DNA of 64,000 nucleotides, from assembly GCA_028820505.1 (NCBI GenBank), contig JAPPIT010000225.1:98759-162758 (forward strand), given 5' to 3'. Made by a program: the position numbers and the translations under genes. Below, piece after piece: positions 32,315 through 41,962 of this stretch; the stretch's first letter is position 1; every line of letters starts with the position of its first letter. The notes beneath the pieces are model-generated. The model made no database searches. It had not been told where the DNA came from and saw nothing but the letters and a program-made list of their open reading frames with translations. Origin of the DNA: Defluviicoccus sp. GTDB lineage: Bacteria; Pseudomonadota; Alphaproteobacteria; MPNO01.

Positions 32315-34606
32315 CTAGAACCTGGTGCCGAAAGTAAACCGGACGAGCCGTGTGTCGTCGTAACTCTCCTTTTGGATCGGCCATCCCAGATCGATATTCA
32401 TCGGTCCGATCAAGGACGCCCATGTCAGGCCCACCCCGGCGGACGCCCGCAGGCTCGAGCGATCCAGGACGCCCGGGGAGCCGCCACCGGCGATACCCGT
32501 GCTCCCGTAGTCCAAGAAGGTACGGGCGCGCATGCCCGCCTCGGTCGGCAGACCGAGCGGAAAGGATACACCGAACGTTCCGGCGTAATACCAGGTTCCG
32601 CCCACCGCATCTTCGGTTGCCCGGTCGCGCGGGCTGGCGCCGGCAGCGTCAAATCCTCTCAATTCCCGGGCGCCGAGGGAGAACCGGTCCAGGATTCGGA
32701 CATCGTCGCCAAACCCTTCCACGTAACCGCCGCCCAAGCCCGCATTCCCCGTGATGTCATCGGTCAACGGAACGAAGAACGATCCCCTTGCCTCGGTCTT
32801 GAGGAATTTCACCGAACCGCCCAATCCCGCCAACTCGTGATCCCAGCTGGCGATCAGACCTTCGCGAGGCGAAAACCGGCTGTCCGTGGTGTCGTATTCG
32901 ATCGTATGCCTTACGGAGGAGAACATCGAATTCCCTTCCTGTTCGGCAATCGCCGCCGCAGCATTGGCGGGAACGTCGGTGATCTCGTCTCGACGCAATG
33001 TGTAGCGCCATCTCTGGGTCAGGTCTTCCGCAAGCGGATAGCCGGCGCGCAGGGCGAAGCCGATGGTTCGCTGATCGAACGAACTTTCCCTTTGATAGTC
33101 CCGCGCCGTGGTGAAGATGTCGAAACCTGCGGCGAGCTTCCGGTCGAGGAAATAGGGCTCGGTGAAGTTCAGTTCGATCTGCTGTTCCCTTTGAGCGATC
33201 TGCCCGCGTATTCCTAATTCCTGTCCCTTGCCGATCAGGTTACGTTCGCGCAGCCCGATCTCCGCGAGTCCCCCGACCGAGGTGGAATAGCCGGCGCCGA
33301 ACGAGATCTCTCCCGTCGCCCGTTCCTTGACGGTGGTCTCGATCACGGTCTGATCGGGGGCGGAGCCCGGGACGTTCTTGATTTCCACCTCCTCGAAGAA
33401 ACCCAGATTACGCAGATCGCGTCTGGCACGCCGGATAAGGTCGGTGTTGAACACATCGCCTTCGATCAGCCTGAACTCGCGGCGGATCACCCTGTCCTCG
33501 GTGCGGAGGTTGCCGCGGATATCGAGTCTTTCGACGAAGACGCGCGGTCCTTCCTTGACTTCGAAAGTAACGTCGATAATGCGGTCAGCCCGTTTCCGCT
33601 CGATCTTCGAATTCACGTCGACGAACGCGTATCCGGCACGCCCCACGGCATCGGTAAGAGCGCCTGCCGTCTCCTCCACGTCCTCGGCGCTGTAAAGATC
33701 GCCCTCCTCGATCCCGACCTCCTGCGCCACGGCCGTGACGTCGAGATCCCGCAATGCGGAGGTGACCTCGATCTTGCCGAACCGGTACGTCTTGCCCTCT
33801 TCCAGGGTGAAGGTGATGAAGAAGGCGTCCCTGTCGGGCGTCAACTCCGCAACGGCCGAGACCACGCGAAAATCCGCGTAGCCGGAATTCAGATACTTGC
33901 GGCGCAGCAACTCCTGGTCGAATGCCAGACGATCGGGATCGTATACGTCTCCCCCGCTGAAAAACGCGAAAAACCCGGTCTCCTTGGTCTGGATGACGTC
34001 TCTCAATTCCCCGTCGCTGAATCGCGCGTTGCCGATAAACGTAATCCGCCGGACGTCCGTGGGGTCCCCTTCATGGATCTCGAAGATCAGGTTCACGCGA
34101 TTCTGCGGCAGCTGGACGACCTTGGGAACGACGCGGGCCGCGAAACGGCCGTTACGCCGATAGATCTCGATGATCCGCAGCATGTCGCTCTGTACCCGCG
34201 AACGCGTGTACACCACGCGGGGACGCAAGGTGACTTCGTCGCGCAGGATATCGTCGTCGATGCGAAGATTACCTTCGAACGCGATCCTGTTGATGATCGG
34301 GTTCTCGACGATCTTCACCACCACCCGATTTCCCTCGCGCCGCAAGACCACGTCCGCGAACAGGCCGGTCTGGAACAGGCGCTTGAGGGACTCGTCGAGA
34401 TCGGCGTCGGTGACCCGATCGCCGGTCCTGAAGGTGAGGTACGAGCGGACGGTATCGGCTTCGATCCGCTGGACGCCCTCAACGACGATTTCACCGATCG
34501 GCTCGCCCGGGTTCTGGGCACGCGAAACGTCGACCGTCGCCAGGACCAGAAGAATCGCGGCGAGGGCGCAAACCGACGCGGGAATCCCTCGAGATAAACG
34601 AAGCAC
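32315..34606 (-). CDS. bamA: Outer membrane assembly factor BamA
   Basis: BamA is the Omp85 protein that inserts beta-barrel proteins into the outer membrane. The 763-residue precursor has a signal peptide, five POTRA domains (about 35-420, starting at IGEIVVEGVQRIE) and a C-terminal barrel with the RELRGFD motif and a terminal Phe (FTFGTRF), the usual barrel signal. I prefer GTG 34606 because TTGAGG and AAGG precede it; TTG 34618 adds four residues but has no ribosome-binding site. rseP ends about 20 bases upstream. Confidence 0.95.
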   Translation of the reverse strand: MLRLSRGIPASVCALAAILLVLATVDVSRAQNPGEPIGEIVVEGVQRIEADTVRSYLTFRTGDRVTDADLDESLKRLFQTGLFADVVLRREGNRVVVKIVENPIINRIAFEGNLRIDDDILRDEVTLRPRVVYTRSRVQSDMLRIIEIYRRNGRFAARVVPKVVQLPQNRVNLIFEIHEGDPTDVRRITFIGNARFSDGELRDVIQTKETGFFAFFSGGDVYDPDRLAFDQELLRRKYLNSGYADFRVVSAVAELTPDRDAFFITFTLEEGKTYRFGKIEVTSALRDLDVTAVAQEVGIEEGDLYSAEDVEETAGALTDAVGRAGYAFVDVNSKIERKRADRIIDVTFEVKEGPRVFVERLDIRGNLRTEDRVIRREFRLIEGDVFNTDLIRRARRDLRNLGFFEEVEIKNVPGSAPDQTVIETTVKERATGEISFGAGYSTSVGGLAEIGLRERNLIGKGQELGIRGQIAQREQQIELNFTEPYFLDRKLAAGFDIFTTARDYQRESSFDQRTIGFALRAGYPLAEDLTQRWRYTLRRDEITDVPANAAAAIAEQEGNSMFSSVRHTIEYDTTDSRFSPREGLIASWDHELAGLGGSVKFLKTEARGSFFVPLTDDITGNAGLGGGYVEGFGDDVRILDRFSLGARELRGFDAAGASPRDRATEDAVGGTWYYAGTFGVSFPLGLPTEAGMRARTFLDYGSTGIAGGGSPGVLDRSSLRASAGVGLTWASLIGPMNIDLGWPIQKESYDDTRLVRFTFGTRF

Positions 34607-34625
34607 GCCTTGCCTCAAACTGTTT

Positions 34626-35801
34626 CTAGGTCACGAGATCGACGATAAAATCGACTATCCGGAGTTGCATCAGGTCGTTCCAGGTCACGAATACCATAAG
34701 CCCGAGCACCATGGCGATCCCCATGCGATAACCATACTCCCGGGCCCGTTCGCCGAGCGGCCTTCCGGCCACCGCTTCGACCGCATAGAACATCAGGTGT
34801 CCGCCATCCAGCATCGGGATCGGAAACAGGTTGATCAGCCCCAGATTGATCGACAGCGCGGCCAGGAAAATCAGCATGCTGACCGCACCTGTCTGCCACA
34901 CGTCGCCCGAAATCTGCGCAATTCTTATGGGGCCGCCGAGCTCGCTCGTGTCCCGGGTCCCGGCGAACATTTGGCCAAGGACCTGGAAGATGTCCCCGAT
35001 CATGCGGAACATCTCGCCGAAACCGCGAAGCACGGCGGTTGCCGGGTCGTGACGGACGATGCGGACCCCGCCCCCGCTTCGCGACACGCCGAGGCGGCCG
35101 ATCTTCTCGTCCCGGGCGGGGCCGTCGGTGAGCCGCACGGTGTCGGGCACCGCGAACAGCATCACCGGCCTGCCGTTTCGCTCCACTTCGATTCGAAGCC
35201 TTACGCCGGCAGACATGCGGACGATGCGGACGACCTGCTCGAAACGCTCGATTTCGGTGCCGTCGATGCGGACGATCACGTCGCCGGGCTCTATCCCGGC
35301 GCGCGCGGCGGCGCTGCCGTCCATTACCGCGGTGACGTTCGCCGGCGTCGAGCGCTCGCCGACGGTCGCGAAGATGCCGGCGAGGACGACCACGGCAAAC
35401 AGGAAATTAGCGAGCGGACCCGCGAACACGATCGCCGCGCGGCGCCATAGCGACTTGGTATGGAACGAAACGCTCTCCTCCTCGGGGCTCAGCCTGTCCT
35501 CGTCCCGAACCTCTCCAGCCGCGGGCGGCAGCATTTCGCCGAACATCTTCACGTAGCCGCCGATCGGTATCCAGCTCAGCTTCCAGCGCGTGCCGCGCGA
35601 ATCGGTCCAGCCGTAGATCTCCGAGCCGAAACCAACCGAAAACACCTCCACCCGGACGCCGCACCAGCGGGCGACGAGGTAGTGGCCCATTTCGTGGACG
35701 AACACGAGCACGGTGATCGCCACCAGGAAGGGGACCGCGTAATCCAGGAGAAATGCCAGGAAGGGAAGGACGATATCCACGCCGCCGCTCAACAAATCCA
35801 T
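34626..35801 (-). CDS. rseP: Site-2 protease RseP (zinc intramembrane protease)
   Basis: RseP cleaves membrane-bound anti-sigma factors and signal-peptide remnants within the membrane. The 391-residue protein has the HEMGH zinc motif in the first transmembrane segment (about 36), a PDZ domain (about 135-225, RAGIEPGDVIVRIDG), and the C-terminal NLFPIPMLDGGH motif with LDG-type third ligand. It is shorter than the 450-residue E. coli form and seems to have one PDZ domain, as in many alphaproteobacteria. It lies between dxr and bamA. Confidence 0.94.
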   Translation of the reverse strand: MDLLSGGVDIVLPFLAFLLDYAVPFLVAITVLVFVHEMGHYLVARWCGVRVEVFSVGFGSEIYGWTDSRGTRWKLSWIPIGGYVKMFGEMLPPAAGEVRDEDRLSPEEESVSFHTKSLWRRAAIVFAGPLANFLFAVVVLAGIFATVGERSTPANVTAVMDGSAAARAGIEPGDVIVRIDGTEIERFEQVVRIVRMSAGVRLRIEVERNGRPVMLFAVPDTVRLTDGPARDEKIGRLGVSRSGGGVRIVRHDPATAVLRGFGEMFRMIGDIFQVLGQMFAGTRDTSELGGPIRIAQISGDVWQTGAVSMLIFLAALSINLGLINLFPIPMLDGGHLMFYAVEAVAGRPLGERAREYGYRMGIAMVLGLMVFVTWNDLMQLRIVDFIVDLVT

Positions 35802-35820
35802 CGGTATTACCGTCCCGGCG

Positions 35821-37002
35821 CTAGGCGCGCGCGGGCGCGGGCTCCATCAACGCTCTGGCGCGTTCACGCGCGAGCCGGTCCGCTTCGCGCACGTCGGCGA
35901 GGCTCCCGACCTCCGCCCCCGAGAACGCCTCGAGAACCCCCTCCACTATTCGCGCTATGTCGAGAAAGCCGAGGCGGCCATCCAGGAAGCGCTCCACGGC
36001 TTCCTCATTGGCGGCGTTAAGCACGGTCGGCGCGGCCCCTCCGGCAATCAGCGATTCCCGTGCGAGCCGGAGCGCGGGAAACCGGTCCGGATCGGGTGCT
36101 TCGAAGTCGAGGCTGCCGACGGCGCTGAGATCGAGCCGTTCGCTCGGGGTCTTCATCCGTTCCGGCCAGGCGAGCGCATATGAAATGGGGATTCGCATAT
36201 CCGGCGTACCGAGCTGGGCGAGCACCGAACCGTCGACATAGGCGACCATCGAATGGACGATCGACTGCGGGTGTACGATGATCTCGATCCGATCGGCGGG
36301 CAGGCCGAACAGGTGGTGGGCTTCGATCAGCTCCAGCCCCTTGTTCATCATGGTGGCGGAGTCGACGGATATCTTGGCGCCCATGTCCCAGTTCGGATGC
36401 GCGACCGCCTGTTTCGGGGTGGCTCGCGCGATATCCGCCATCGACCAGGTCCGGAACGGCCCGCCGGAAGCGGTCAGTACGATTTTCTCGATCGAATCCG
36501 GCGCGTCGGAAGCGAAGACCTGATAGATCGCGTTGTGTTCGGAATCGACCGGGAGCAATGTCGCCCCGCTTGCCTCTACCTCGCGCATGAACAGGGAACC
36601 CGCGCACACCAGGCACTCCTTGTTGGCGAGGCCGACGATCGCGCCGCGGCTCACGGCGGCGAGCGTGGGCGCGAGACCGGCGGCCCCGACGATACCCGCC
36701 ATCACCCAATCCGACTGCCGGCAGGCGGCTTCGACCAGGGCCTCGGCGCCGGCGGCGCACTCGATCCCGGTTCCGTCCAGCGCGTCCGCGAGCGCGCGAT
36801 AGCGCGACGGGTCCGCGATAACCGCAAACCCGGCGCCCAGCAGCCTTGCCTGTTCAGCCAGAAGTCCGGCATTCGTGTTGGCGGTCAGCACGACCGCCTT
36901 GTATCTGTCGGGTTGCCGCCGGATCAGGTCGACCGTGCTGCAGCCGATGGATCCGGTGGACCCGAGGATCGTCACGGTGCGCGGCGGGCCGGGCGTCACC
37001 AT
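35821..37002 (-). CDS. dxr: 1-deoxy-D-xylulose 5-phosphate reductoisomerase
   Basis: Dxr makes 2-C-methyl-D-erythritol 4-phosphate, the substrate of IspD encoded at the start of the window. The 393-residue protein has the NADPH loop ILGSTGSIG (about 12), ANKECLVCAG, PVDSEHNAIYQ (metal site) and HPQSIVHSMV (catalytic loop). ATG 37002 overlaps the cdsA stop by 7 bases. Longer readings of the frame run inside cdsA and are rejected. Confidence 0.96.
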   Translation of the reverse strand: MVTPGPPRTVTILGSTGSIGCSTVDLIRRQPDRYKAVVLTANTNAGLLAEQARLLGAGFAVIADPSRYRALADALDGTGIECAAGAEALVEAACRQSDWVMAGIVGAAGLAPTLAAVSRGAIVGLANKECLVCAGSLFMREVEASGATLLPVDSEHNAIYQVFASDAPDSIEKIVLTASGGPFRTWSMADIARATPKQAVAHPNWDMGAKISVDSATMMNKGLELIEAHHLFGLPADRIEIIVHPQSIVHSMVAYVDGSVLAQLGTPDMRIPISYALAWPERMKTPSERLDLSAVGSLDFEAPDPDRFPALRLARESLIAGGAAPTVLNAANEEAVERFLDGRLGFLDIARIVEGVLEAFSGAEVGSLADVREADRLARERARALMEPAPARA

Positions 37003-37814
37003 GCAAAAATTCCCGTGTTGCTGGCCAGGACGAGGGCGACCAGCGCGGGGGCGGCAATCAGCATGCCGTCGAGCCGGTCCAGCACCCCGCCATGGCCCGG
37101 AATCAGGTTGCTCGCATCCTTCACCCCAAAGCGCCGCTTGACCCAGGAAACTCCGAGATCGCCGGCCTGGGCGACAACGGCCGCGATGGCGCCGAGCAGG
37201 CACAGCAGCCAAGGCGTCCGCGCGTCGGCCCACTCGGCGAAGGCGAGCCCCCAGACCGCAGCCACCGCGATGGCGCCGACCAGCCCGGACCAGGTCTTGT
37301 GCGGACTGATCCGCGGGGCGAGGCGGGCGCCGCCCACCAGCCGACCGATGGAAAACGCCGCAATGTCGGTAACCCAGATCGCGCCGATCAGCCACAGAGC
37401 CGTCTCGAAGCCGTCTATCGGAAGGCCGCGGAGCCACACCAGCGCCGCGCAAGGTACGCCTATCACGATCGGTCCGGCCGAGATCCAGGCCGGGTGGCTT
37501 CGGCGCGAGGCCGCTGCGGCGCAATAGGCGGCGAGGCTTCCCAGCACCAGCGCGGCGCTGACGATATCGAAGCGCCGGCTCCATGCCGCGACCCCCGCCA
37601 CGGCGAGACTGAGGATTACCGTCCACCCGCTGAACCCGAAGCTGTCCTCGCCGCAAATACGGTCCCACTCCCAGGCCATGGCAACGGCCGCGACGGTAAG
37701 GACGATCTCGATGAAGGGCGATCCGAAATAGAGCGCGAGGAGCGCAATCGGCGCCAGAACCAGGGCGGAGAGAGTGCGCTTTCCGAGCTCGGCGCGACCC
37801 AGGCTAGCCAACAC
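36996..37814 (-). CDS. cdsA: Phosphatidate cytidylyltransferase
   Basis: CdsA makes CDP-diacylglycerol from phosphatidate and CTP, the branch point of phospholipid synthesis. The 272-residue polytopic membrane protein shows several hydrophobic segments and the family signature SWVKRRFGVKDASNLIPGHG near the C-terminus, with its DRLDG end. GTG 37814 overlaps the uppS stop region by 11 bases. The product feeds the PgpA branch encoded at 1312. Confidence 0.94.
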   Translation of the reverse strand: MLASLGRAELGKRTLSALVLAPIALLALYFGSPFIEIVLTVAAVAMAWEWDRICGEDSFGFSGWTVILSLAVAGVAAWSRRFDIVSAALVLGSLAAYCAAAASRRSHPAWISAGPIVIGVPCAALVWLRGLPIDGFETALWLIGAIWVTDIAAFSIGRLVGGARLAPRISPHKTWSGLVGAIAVAAVWGLAFAEWADARTPWLLCLLGAIAAVVAQAGDLGVSWVKRRFGVKDASNLIPGHGGVLDRLDGMLIAAPALVALVLASNTGIFAW

Positions 37815-38538
37815 GGGTCATTCCGAACCGCCGGTCGCGCCGATGGAATTCGCGAACGGCTACAACGAAGTCTTCGCGGGAAAAATCCGGCCAGAGCGTG
37901 TCAAGGAACACCATCTCGGCATAAGCGCACTGCCACAGAAGGAAGTTACTGATCCGTTTTTCTCCGCTGGTGCGGATTACGAGATCGGGGTCGGGGATGT
38001 TCGCCGTAAACAGCTCGCGGCCCAGCGCGGCTTCGTCGATACCGTCGGGATCGATTTCCCCGGACGCCGCCCGCGCCGCCAGCCGACGCGCCGCTTGCGC
38101 GATTTCCTGCCGTCCGCTGTAGCTCAGCGCGATCGTCAGCGTGAGCCCGGTGTTGCGGCGCGTACGTTGCTCCGCCATCTGGAGCAGGGTGACGATGTCG
38201 TCCGCGAGGCGGGAACGGTCGCCGATGAAGAGGATCCGGACACCCTGGCGATCAAGCTCTTCGACTTCCTGCCGGAGATAACGTCGCAGGAGACCCATCA
38301 GATCCTCGATCTCCTGCGCCGGCCGACTCCAGTTCTCGTTGGAAAACCCGAACAGGGTCAGATAGGAGATACCGAGCTCTGCCGCGCTTGTGACCGCGCG
38401 CCTCGCCGACTCCACGCCCTTCTGGTGTCCGACGGCCCGGTTCAGGCCCCGGGATTCGGCCCAGCGCCCATTTCCGTCCATGATCACCGCGACATGGGTT
38501 GGCGGCGCCTCGTCGGCGTATGAGTAGGCTGGTTCCAT
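37804..38538 (-). CDS. uppS: Undecaprenyl diphosphate synthase
   Basis: UppS extends farnesyl diphosphate with eight isoprene units in cis to make the C55 lipid carrier of cell-wall synthesis. The 244-residue protein has VIMDGNGRWA (about 19, catalytic Asp), FGFSNENWSRP and the C-terminal RTSGEKRISNFLLWQ block. ATG 38538 starts right before the conserved region and lies 5 bases after frr. It overlaps cdsA by 11 bases. Confidence 0.96.
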   Translation of the reverse strand: MEPAYSYADEAPPTHVAVIMDGNGRWAESRGLNRAVGHQKGVESARRAVTSAAELGISYLTLFGFSNENWSRPAQEIEDLMGLLRRYLRQEVEELDRQGVRILFIGDRSRLADDIVTLLQMAEQRTRRNTGLTLTIALSYSGRQEIAQAARRLAARAASGEIDPDGIDEAALGRELFTANIPDPDLVIRTSGEKRISNFLLWQCAYAEMVFLDTLWPDFSREDFVVAVREFHRRDRRFGMTRVG

Positions 38539-38543
38539 TGCGA

Positions 38544-39101
38544 TCAAACCTGCAGGATCTCCGCCTCCTTGGTGGATAGCGCATCGTCGATCGCTGCGAT
38601 GGTGGTGTCCGTCAGCTGCTGGATTTCGGTCGACCACGCGCGCTGTTCGTCTTGCGACATCTCGCCGCCTTTTTCCATTTTCCTGAAGCGGTCGATGCCG
38701 TCGCGCCGGACGTTCCGGACCGCAACCCGGGCCTGTTCGGCATACTTGTTCGCAACCTTGGTGAGCTCGACGCGGCGTTCCTCGGTCAATTGCGGGATCG
38801 GAACCCTGACAACATTGCCTTCGGTCTGGGGATTGAGTCCGAGACCGGAATCGCGGATCGCCTTTTCGACCGAGCCGACCTGGCCCTGGTCCCATACCTG
38901 CACGGTCAGCATCCGGGGATCCGGCACCCCGATCGTGCCCACCTGGTTGATCGGCATCTTGCTGCCATAGGCCTCGACGGTCAGCGGCTCCAGGAGCGCG
39001 GCCGAGGCCCGGCCGGTCCTGAGACCGGCGAATTCGCGCCGGAGCGCCTCGATGGCGCCGTTCATTCGCCTCTCGATGTCGGCTAGTTCTGGGTCCGCCA
39101 C
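38544..39101 (-). CDS. frr: Ribosome recycling factor
   Basis: RRF splits post-termination ribosomes together with EF-G. The 185-residue protein has the typical two-domain pattern: the long helices with [23 protein letters not shown] near the N-terminus (abridged family block), the central [13 protein letters not shown], and [12 protein letters not shown] near the end. The start is GTG 39101, 4 bases after pyrH. The order rpsB-tsf-pyrH-frr is conserved across bacteria. Confidence 0.96.
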   Translation of the reverse strand: MADPELADIERRMNGAIEALRREFAGLRTGRASAALLEPLTVEAYGSKMPINQVGTIGVPDPRMLTVQVWDQGQVGSVEKAIRDSGLGLNPQTEGNVVRVPIPQLTEERRVELTKVANKYAEQARVAVRNVRRDGIDRFRKMEKGGEMSQDEQRAWSTEIQQLTDTTIAAIDDALSTKEAEILQV

Positions 39102-39105
39102 GGCT

Positions 39106-39819
39106 CTAGTCCCCTTCGGCGATTAAGGTGTAGGTACCGTTGCCCGCCACGATGTCGGCGAGCGCCCCCGAAGTTTGTAGCGAAAACACCAGAATTGGTA
39201 TTCTGTTTTCGCGCGCCAGCGAGATTGCCGAAGCGTCCATTACCTTGAGATCGCGCGACAGAACGTCCAGATAGGTCAGCCTGTCGTAGCGCACCGCATC
39301 GCGATCGAGCTTGGGATCGGCCGAATAGACGCCGTCCACCTGGGTCCCCTTGAAGAGCGCGTCGCAACCCGTCTCGCTGGCCCTGAGCGCCGCGGCCGTA
39401 TCGGTGGTGAAGAACGGGTTCCCCGTGCCGGCGGCGCAGATGACGACCCGGCCCTTCTCCATGTGCCGGATTGCGCGCCGGCGAATATAGGGCTCGCAGA
39501 CCGACTCCATGCGTATCGCGGAAAGCACCCGCGTGACGACGCCATGCTGCTCCAACACGCCTTGCAGGGCGAGCGCGTTCATCACCGTCGCCAGCATGCC
39601 GATATAGTCGGCCGTCGCCTGTTCCATGCCCTGCGCGGTGCCGGAGACGCCGCGGAATATGTTGCCGCCCCCTATAACGATGCACAGCTGGACACCGATA
39701 CGCACGACCGAGCGGACCTCCAGCGCGATCCGTTCGACGGTGGAGGGGTCCAGCCCATACTGCCCGGGGCCCATCAAAGCCTCTCCGGAAAGCTTGAGCA
39801 GTATGCGCTTGTAGGTCAC
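39106..39819 (-). CDS. pyrH: UMP kinase
   Basis: PyrH phosphorylates UMP to UDP and belongs to the amino-acid kinase family, unlike eukaryotic UMP/CMP kinases. The 237-residue protein shows LKLSGEAL (about 8), GGGNIFRG, and [15 protein letters not shown]. It begins with GTG 39819. Bases 39180-39212 near its 3' end form an imperfect inverted repeat within AT-rich codons. It follows tsf after 55 bases. Confidence 0.96.
   Translation of the reverse strand: MTYKRILLKLSGEALMGPGQYGLDPSTVERIALEVRSVVRIGVQLCIVIGGGNIFRGVSGTAQGMEQATADYIGMLATVMNALALQGVLEQHGVVTRVLSAIRMESVCEPYIRRRAIRHMEKGRVVICAAGTGNPFFTTDTAAALRASETGCDALFKGTQVDGVYSADPKLDRDAVRYDRLTYLDVLSRDLKVMDASAISLARENRIPILVFSLQTSGALADIVAGNGTYTLIAEGD
39180..39212. 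repeat. Imperfect inverted repeat inside pyrH
   Basis: GCGAAAAC (39180-39187) pairs with GTTTTCGC (39205-39212), and inside it AGAAT (39091+100 to 39195, that is 39191-39195) pairs with ATTCT (39200-39204) around a TGGT loop, with a 3-base bulge. It lies in codons for [10 protein letters not shown] of pyrH. The codons AGA, ATA, CCA and ATT are rare for this genome. It may be a mRNA structure or chance. Confidence 0.4.
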
Positions 39820-39874
39820 TGTCCGGAGGGCCTCTTTTTTCTTTACAAGTGGGAGGGTCGGTCGGCCCGACGGA

Positions 39875-40792
39875 TCAGCCGCCGAGCCGGCCGACCTCCG
39901 CCGCGAAGTCGTCTTCCGCCTTCTCGATCCCCTCGCCCAGCATGAAGCGGTGAAAGCCGGTTACCGACACCGGCTCGCCGATTTCGCCGGCAAGCGCTTC
40001 CACCGCCCGGGAAATCTTGGATTCGCCGTCGATGACGAAGGTCTGCTCGAGCAGCACCGACTCCTCATAGAACTTCTTCAGCCGCCCCTCGACCATCTTC
40101 TCGACGATATGGTCCGGCCGGCCGCTCGCGCGGGCCTGCTCGGTCAATACCGCCCGCTCGCGTTCGAGCGCGGCGGCGTCGATGCCCTCGATCGCGGTCC
40201 ACTGCGGACTCGCCGCCGCCACATGCATTGCGAGCTGGCGCGCGAACGTGCCGAGGCGCTCCGAACCGTCGGACGATTCGAGGCCCACCAGCACGCCGAT
40301 CCGTCCGAGCCCCGGCGCGACGCTGTTATGGATGTAGCTGCCGACGGTGCCGCTTTCGACCGAAATCCGATCGACGCGCCGGAGAGACATGTTTTCGCCG
40401 ATCCTGGCGATCAGGTCGGTCAGCCGGGAAGCGACCGTCCCCTCCCCCATCCGGGCCTCGCCCAGGGCTTCGATCGGGCCGTCCGTCTCCAGCGCGACAC
40501 TCGCCACTTCGCGCACGAAATTCTGGAACTCGTCGTTGCGGCCGACGAAATCCGTTTCGGCGTTGATTTCGACGACCGCACCCCGGTTACCGTCCGTCGC
40601 GACCGCAACCAACCCCTCGGCGGCGACGCGCCCCGCCTTCTTGGCCGCCGCGGCGAGCCCGTTCTTGCGCAGCCAGTCGACCGCGTCGTCGATATCTCCG
40701 GCCGACTCGGTCAGGGCCTTCTTGCAATCCATCATGCCGGCGCCGGTCTTGTCGCGAAGCGTCTTGACCAGGGCCGCGGTAATCTGCGCCAT
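39875..40792 (-). CDS. tsf: Elongation factor Ts
   Basis: EF-Ts exchanges GDP for GTP on EF-Tu. The 305-residue protein begins with the UBA-like helix region carrying [14 protein letters not shown] (about 16-29), then the core with [11 protein letters not shown] and the dimerisation region. Length is typical of alphaproteobacteria. It lies 78 bases after rpsB; that gap contains two short inverted repeats. Confidence 0.96.
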   Translation of the reverse strand: MAQITAALVKTLRDKTGAGMMDCKKALTESAGDIDDAVDWLRKNGLAAAAKKAGRVAAEGLVAVATDGNRGAVVEINAETDFVGRNDEFQNFVREVASVALETDGPIEALGEARMGEGTVASRLTDLIARIGENMSLRRVDRISVESGTVGSYIHNSVAPGLGRIGVLVGLESSDGSERLGTFARQLAMHVAAASPQWTAIEGIDAAALERERAVLTEQARASGRPDHIVEKMVEGRLKKFYEESVLLEQTFVIDGESKISRAVEALAGEIGEPVSVTGFHRFMLGEGIEKAEDDFAAEVGRLGG

Positions 40793-40814
40793 CTTGTCCT
40801 CTTCGGCTTTCGGT

Positions 40815-40861
40815 GACCCTAAACGGGTCCGATGTCAATCAAAGCGTCCCGCGGCCGCGGG
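40815..40861. other. Two inverted repeats between rpsB and tsf
   Basis: In the 78-base gap GACCC-TAAAC-GGGTC (40815-40829) forms a 5-bp hairpin, and the perfect palindrome CCCGCGGCCGCGGG (40848-40861) forms another. Neither is followed by a T-run on the minus strand, so full termination is unlikely. They might lower read-through or affect mRNA stability between S2 and EF-Ts. Confidence 0.4.
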
Positions 40862-40870
40862 CGGCTCTCG

Positions 40871-41830
40871 TCAGGCGGAGGCCGCGCTCTCTTCGGGTTC
40901 CGCGGCGGGCTCGGGTGTCGGTTCCGCGGCGGACTCGGGCGCCGGTTCCGCGGCGGGCTCGGGCGCCGGTTCCGCGGCGGGCTCGGGCGCCGGTTCCCCG
41001 GCTTCCGTCGCGGCTTCGGCCTCGGACTCCCCGGTCTCCGAAGCCTCCGGCGATTTACCTTCGCCCTCTGCCTCGACATCCTCGGGAAGGTCCTCGATGG
41101 GGGCTTCTTCCGATTCGCCGATATCGCTGCCGCTCGCGATCGCCTCCTGCTGCAGCCCGTCGAGCACCGCTCTGGACACGAGGTCGCAATAGAGCGCGAT
41201 CGAGCGAATCGCGTCGTCGTTCCCGGGGATCGCGTACGAGATGCCGTCCGGGTCGGAATTGCTGTCGATGATGCCCACCACCGGAATGTTGAGCTTCTTC
41301 GCCTCCTTGATCGCGATCGCTTCCTTGTTGGTGTCGACGACGAACAGGATGTCGGGAAGCCCGCCCATCTCCTTGATGCCGCCCAGCGCGCGCTGGAGCT
41401 TTTCCCGCTCGCGGGTCAGGCCCAGAAGTTCCTTCTTGGTCAGCCCGCTCTCCTCGGTATCGAGGGTCTCGTCGAGATCGCGCAGGCGCTGGATGGAGGC
41501 GGTGATGGTTTTCCAGTTGGTCAGCGTCCCGCCGAGCCAGCGGTGGTTCACGAAGTACTGGCCGCAACGCCCCGCGGCATCCGCGATCAGTTCGCTCGCC
41601 TGGCGCTTCGTTCCGACGAACAGTATCCGCCCGCCCGCCGCGGTGACCTCTCGAATCGCGGACAACGCCGCATAAAGCATCGGCATCGTCTGCTGCAGAT
41701 CGATGATGTGAACTCCGTTCCTGACGCCGAAAATGTAAGGCGACATCTTGGGGTTCCAGCGCTTTGTGTGGTGGCCGAAATGGACGCCGGCCTCCAGCAG
41801 TTGGCGCATGGTGAACTCGGGCATTGCCAT
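40871..41830 (-). CDS. rpsB: 30S ribosomal protein S2 with repetitive acidic tail
   Basis: S2 is a late-assembling protein of the small ribosomal subunit. Residues 1-240 match the family ([20 protein letters not shown], then FVGTKRQA and [13 protein letters not shown]). Residues about 245-319 form a Pro/Ala/Glu-rich tail with a repeated PAPEPAAE unit, encoded by a 24-bp tandem repeat. Such tails are known in some alphaproteobacteria but vary. ATG 41830 has AGGA-type spacing; MPEF two codons later is an alternative. A promoter and a structured leader lie upstream. Confidence 0.95.
   Translation of the reverse strand: MAMPEFTMRQLLEAGVHFGHHTKRWNPKMSPYIFGVRNGVHIIDLQQTMPMLYAALSAIREVTAAGGRILFVGTKRQASELIADAAGRCGQYFVNHRWLGGTLTNWKTITASIQRLRDLDETLDTEESGLTKKELLGLTREREKLQRALGGIKEMGGLPDILFVVDTNKEAIAIKEAKKLNIPVVGIIDSNSDPDGISYAIPGNDDAIRSIALYCDLVSRAVLDGLQQEAIASGSDIGESEEAPIEDLPEDVEAEGEGKSPEASETGESEAEAATEAGEPAPEPAAEPAPEPAAEPAPESAAEPTPEPAAEPEESAASA
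40897..40996. repeat. 24-bp tandem repeat in the rpsB 3' end
   Basis: Four consecutive 24-base units (40897-40920, 40921-40944, 40945-40968, 40969-40992) of the form GTTCCGCGGCGGGCTCGGGC plus GCCG (plus strand) are present, followed by a partial unit. Units 3 and 4 are identical; the others differ by one to a few bases. They keep the reading frame and encode [12 protein letters not shown] octapeptides, so slippage would change the tail in steps of eight residues. Confidence 0.85.
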
Positions 41831-41956
41831 GATCGTTCGTCCTTGTCCGGTTTTCCCTCCGCGGGCGTGCGGCCGGGGAAACGACGCCGTCGTCTCCTCC
41901 GCCGACCGGATGGAAGGCGATCTCGCCTCCCCGTGCCCGCGTGCGTTCTACGAAGC
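41831..41956 (-). promoter_or_regulatory. Candidate structured leader RNA of rpsB
   Basis: The predicted 126-base untranslated leader can fold into a closed structure. GCCCGC (41935-41940) pairs with GCGGGC (41861-41866), and CCCCG (41929-41933) with CGGGG (41874-41878). Inside lie two hairpins, GGCG-ATCT-CGCC (41916-41927) and ACGAC-GCC-GTCGT (41881-41893). About 30 unpaired bases with the ribosome-binding site remain before the ATG. S2 represses its own mRNA in E. coli; an analogous element here is inference. Confidence 0.45.
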
Positions 41957-41962
41957 GCGGTT

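Noticed and set aside
39826..39850. T-run after GGAGGGCCTC between pyrH and tsf as a terminator
   Set aside because: The T-run is on the plus strand while both genes are on the minus strand, and the possible stem has no room for a loop.
40897..40996. CRISPR-like array
   Set aside because: The units are directly adjacent with no spacers, and they code in frame for the S2 tail.
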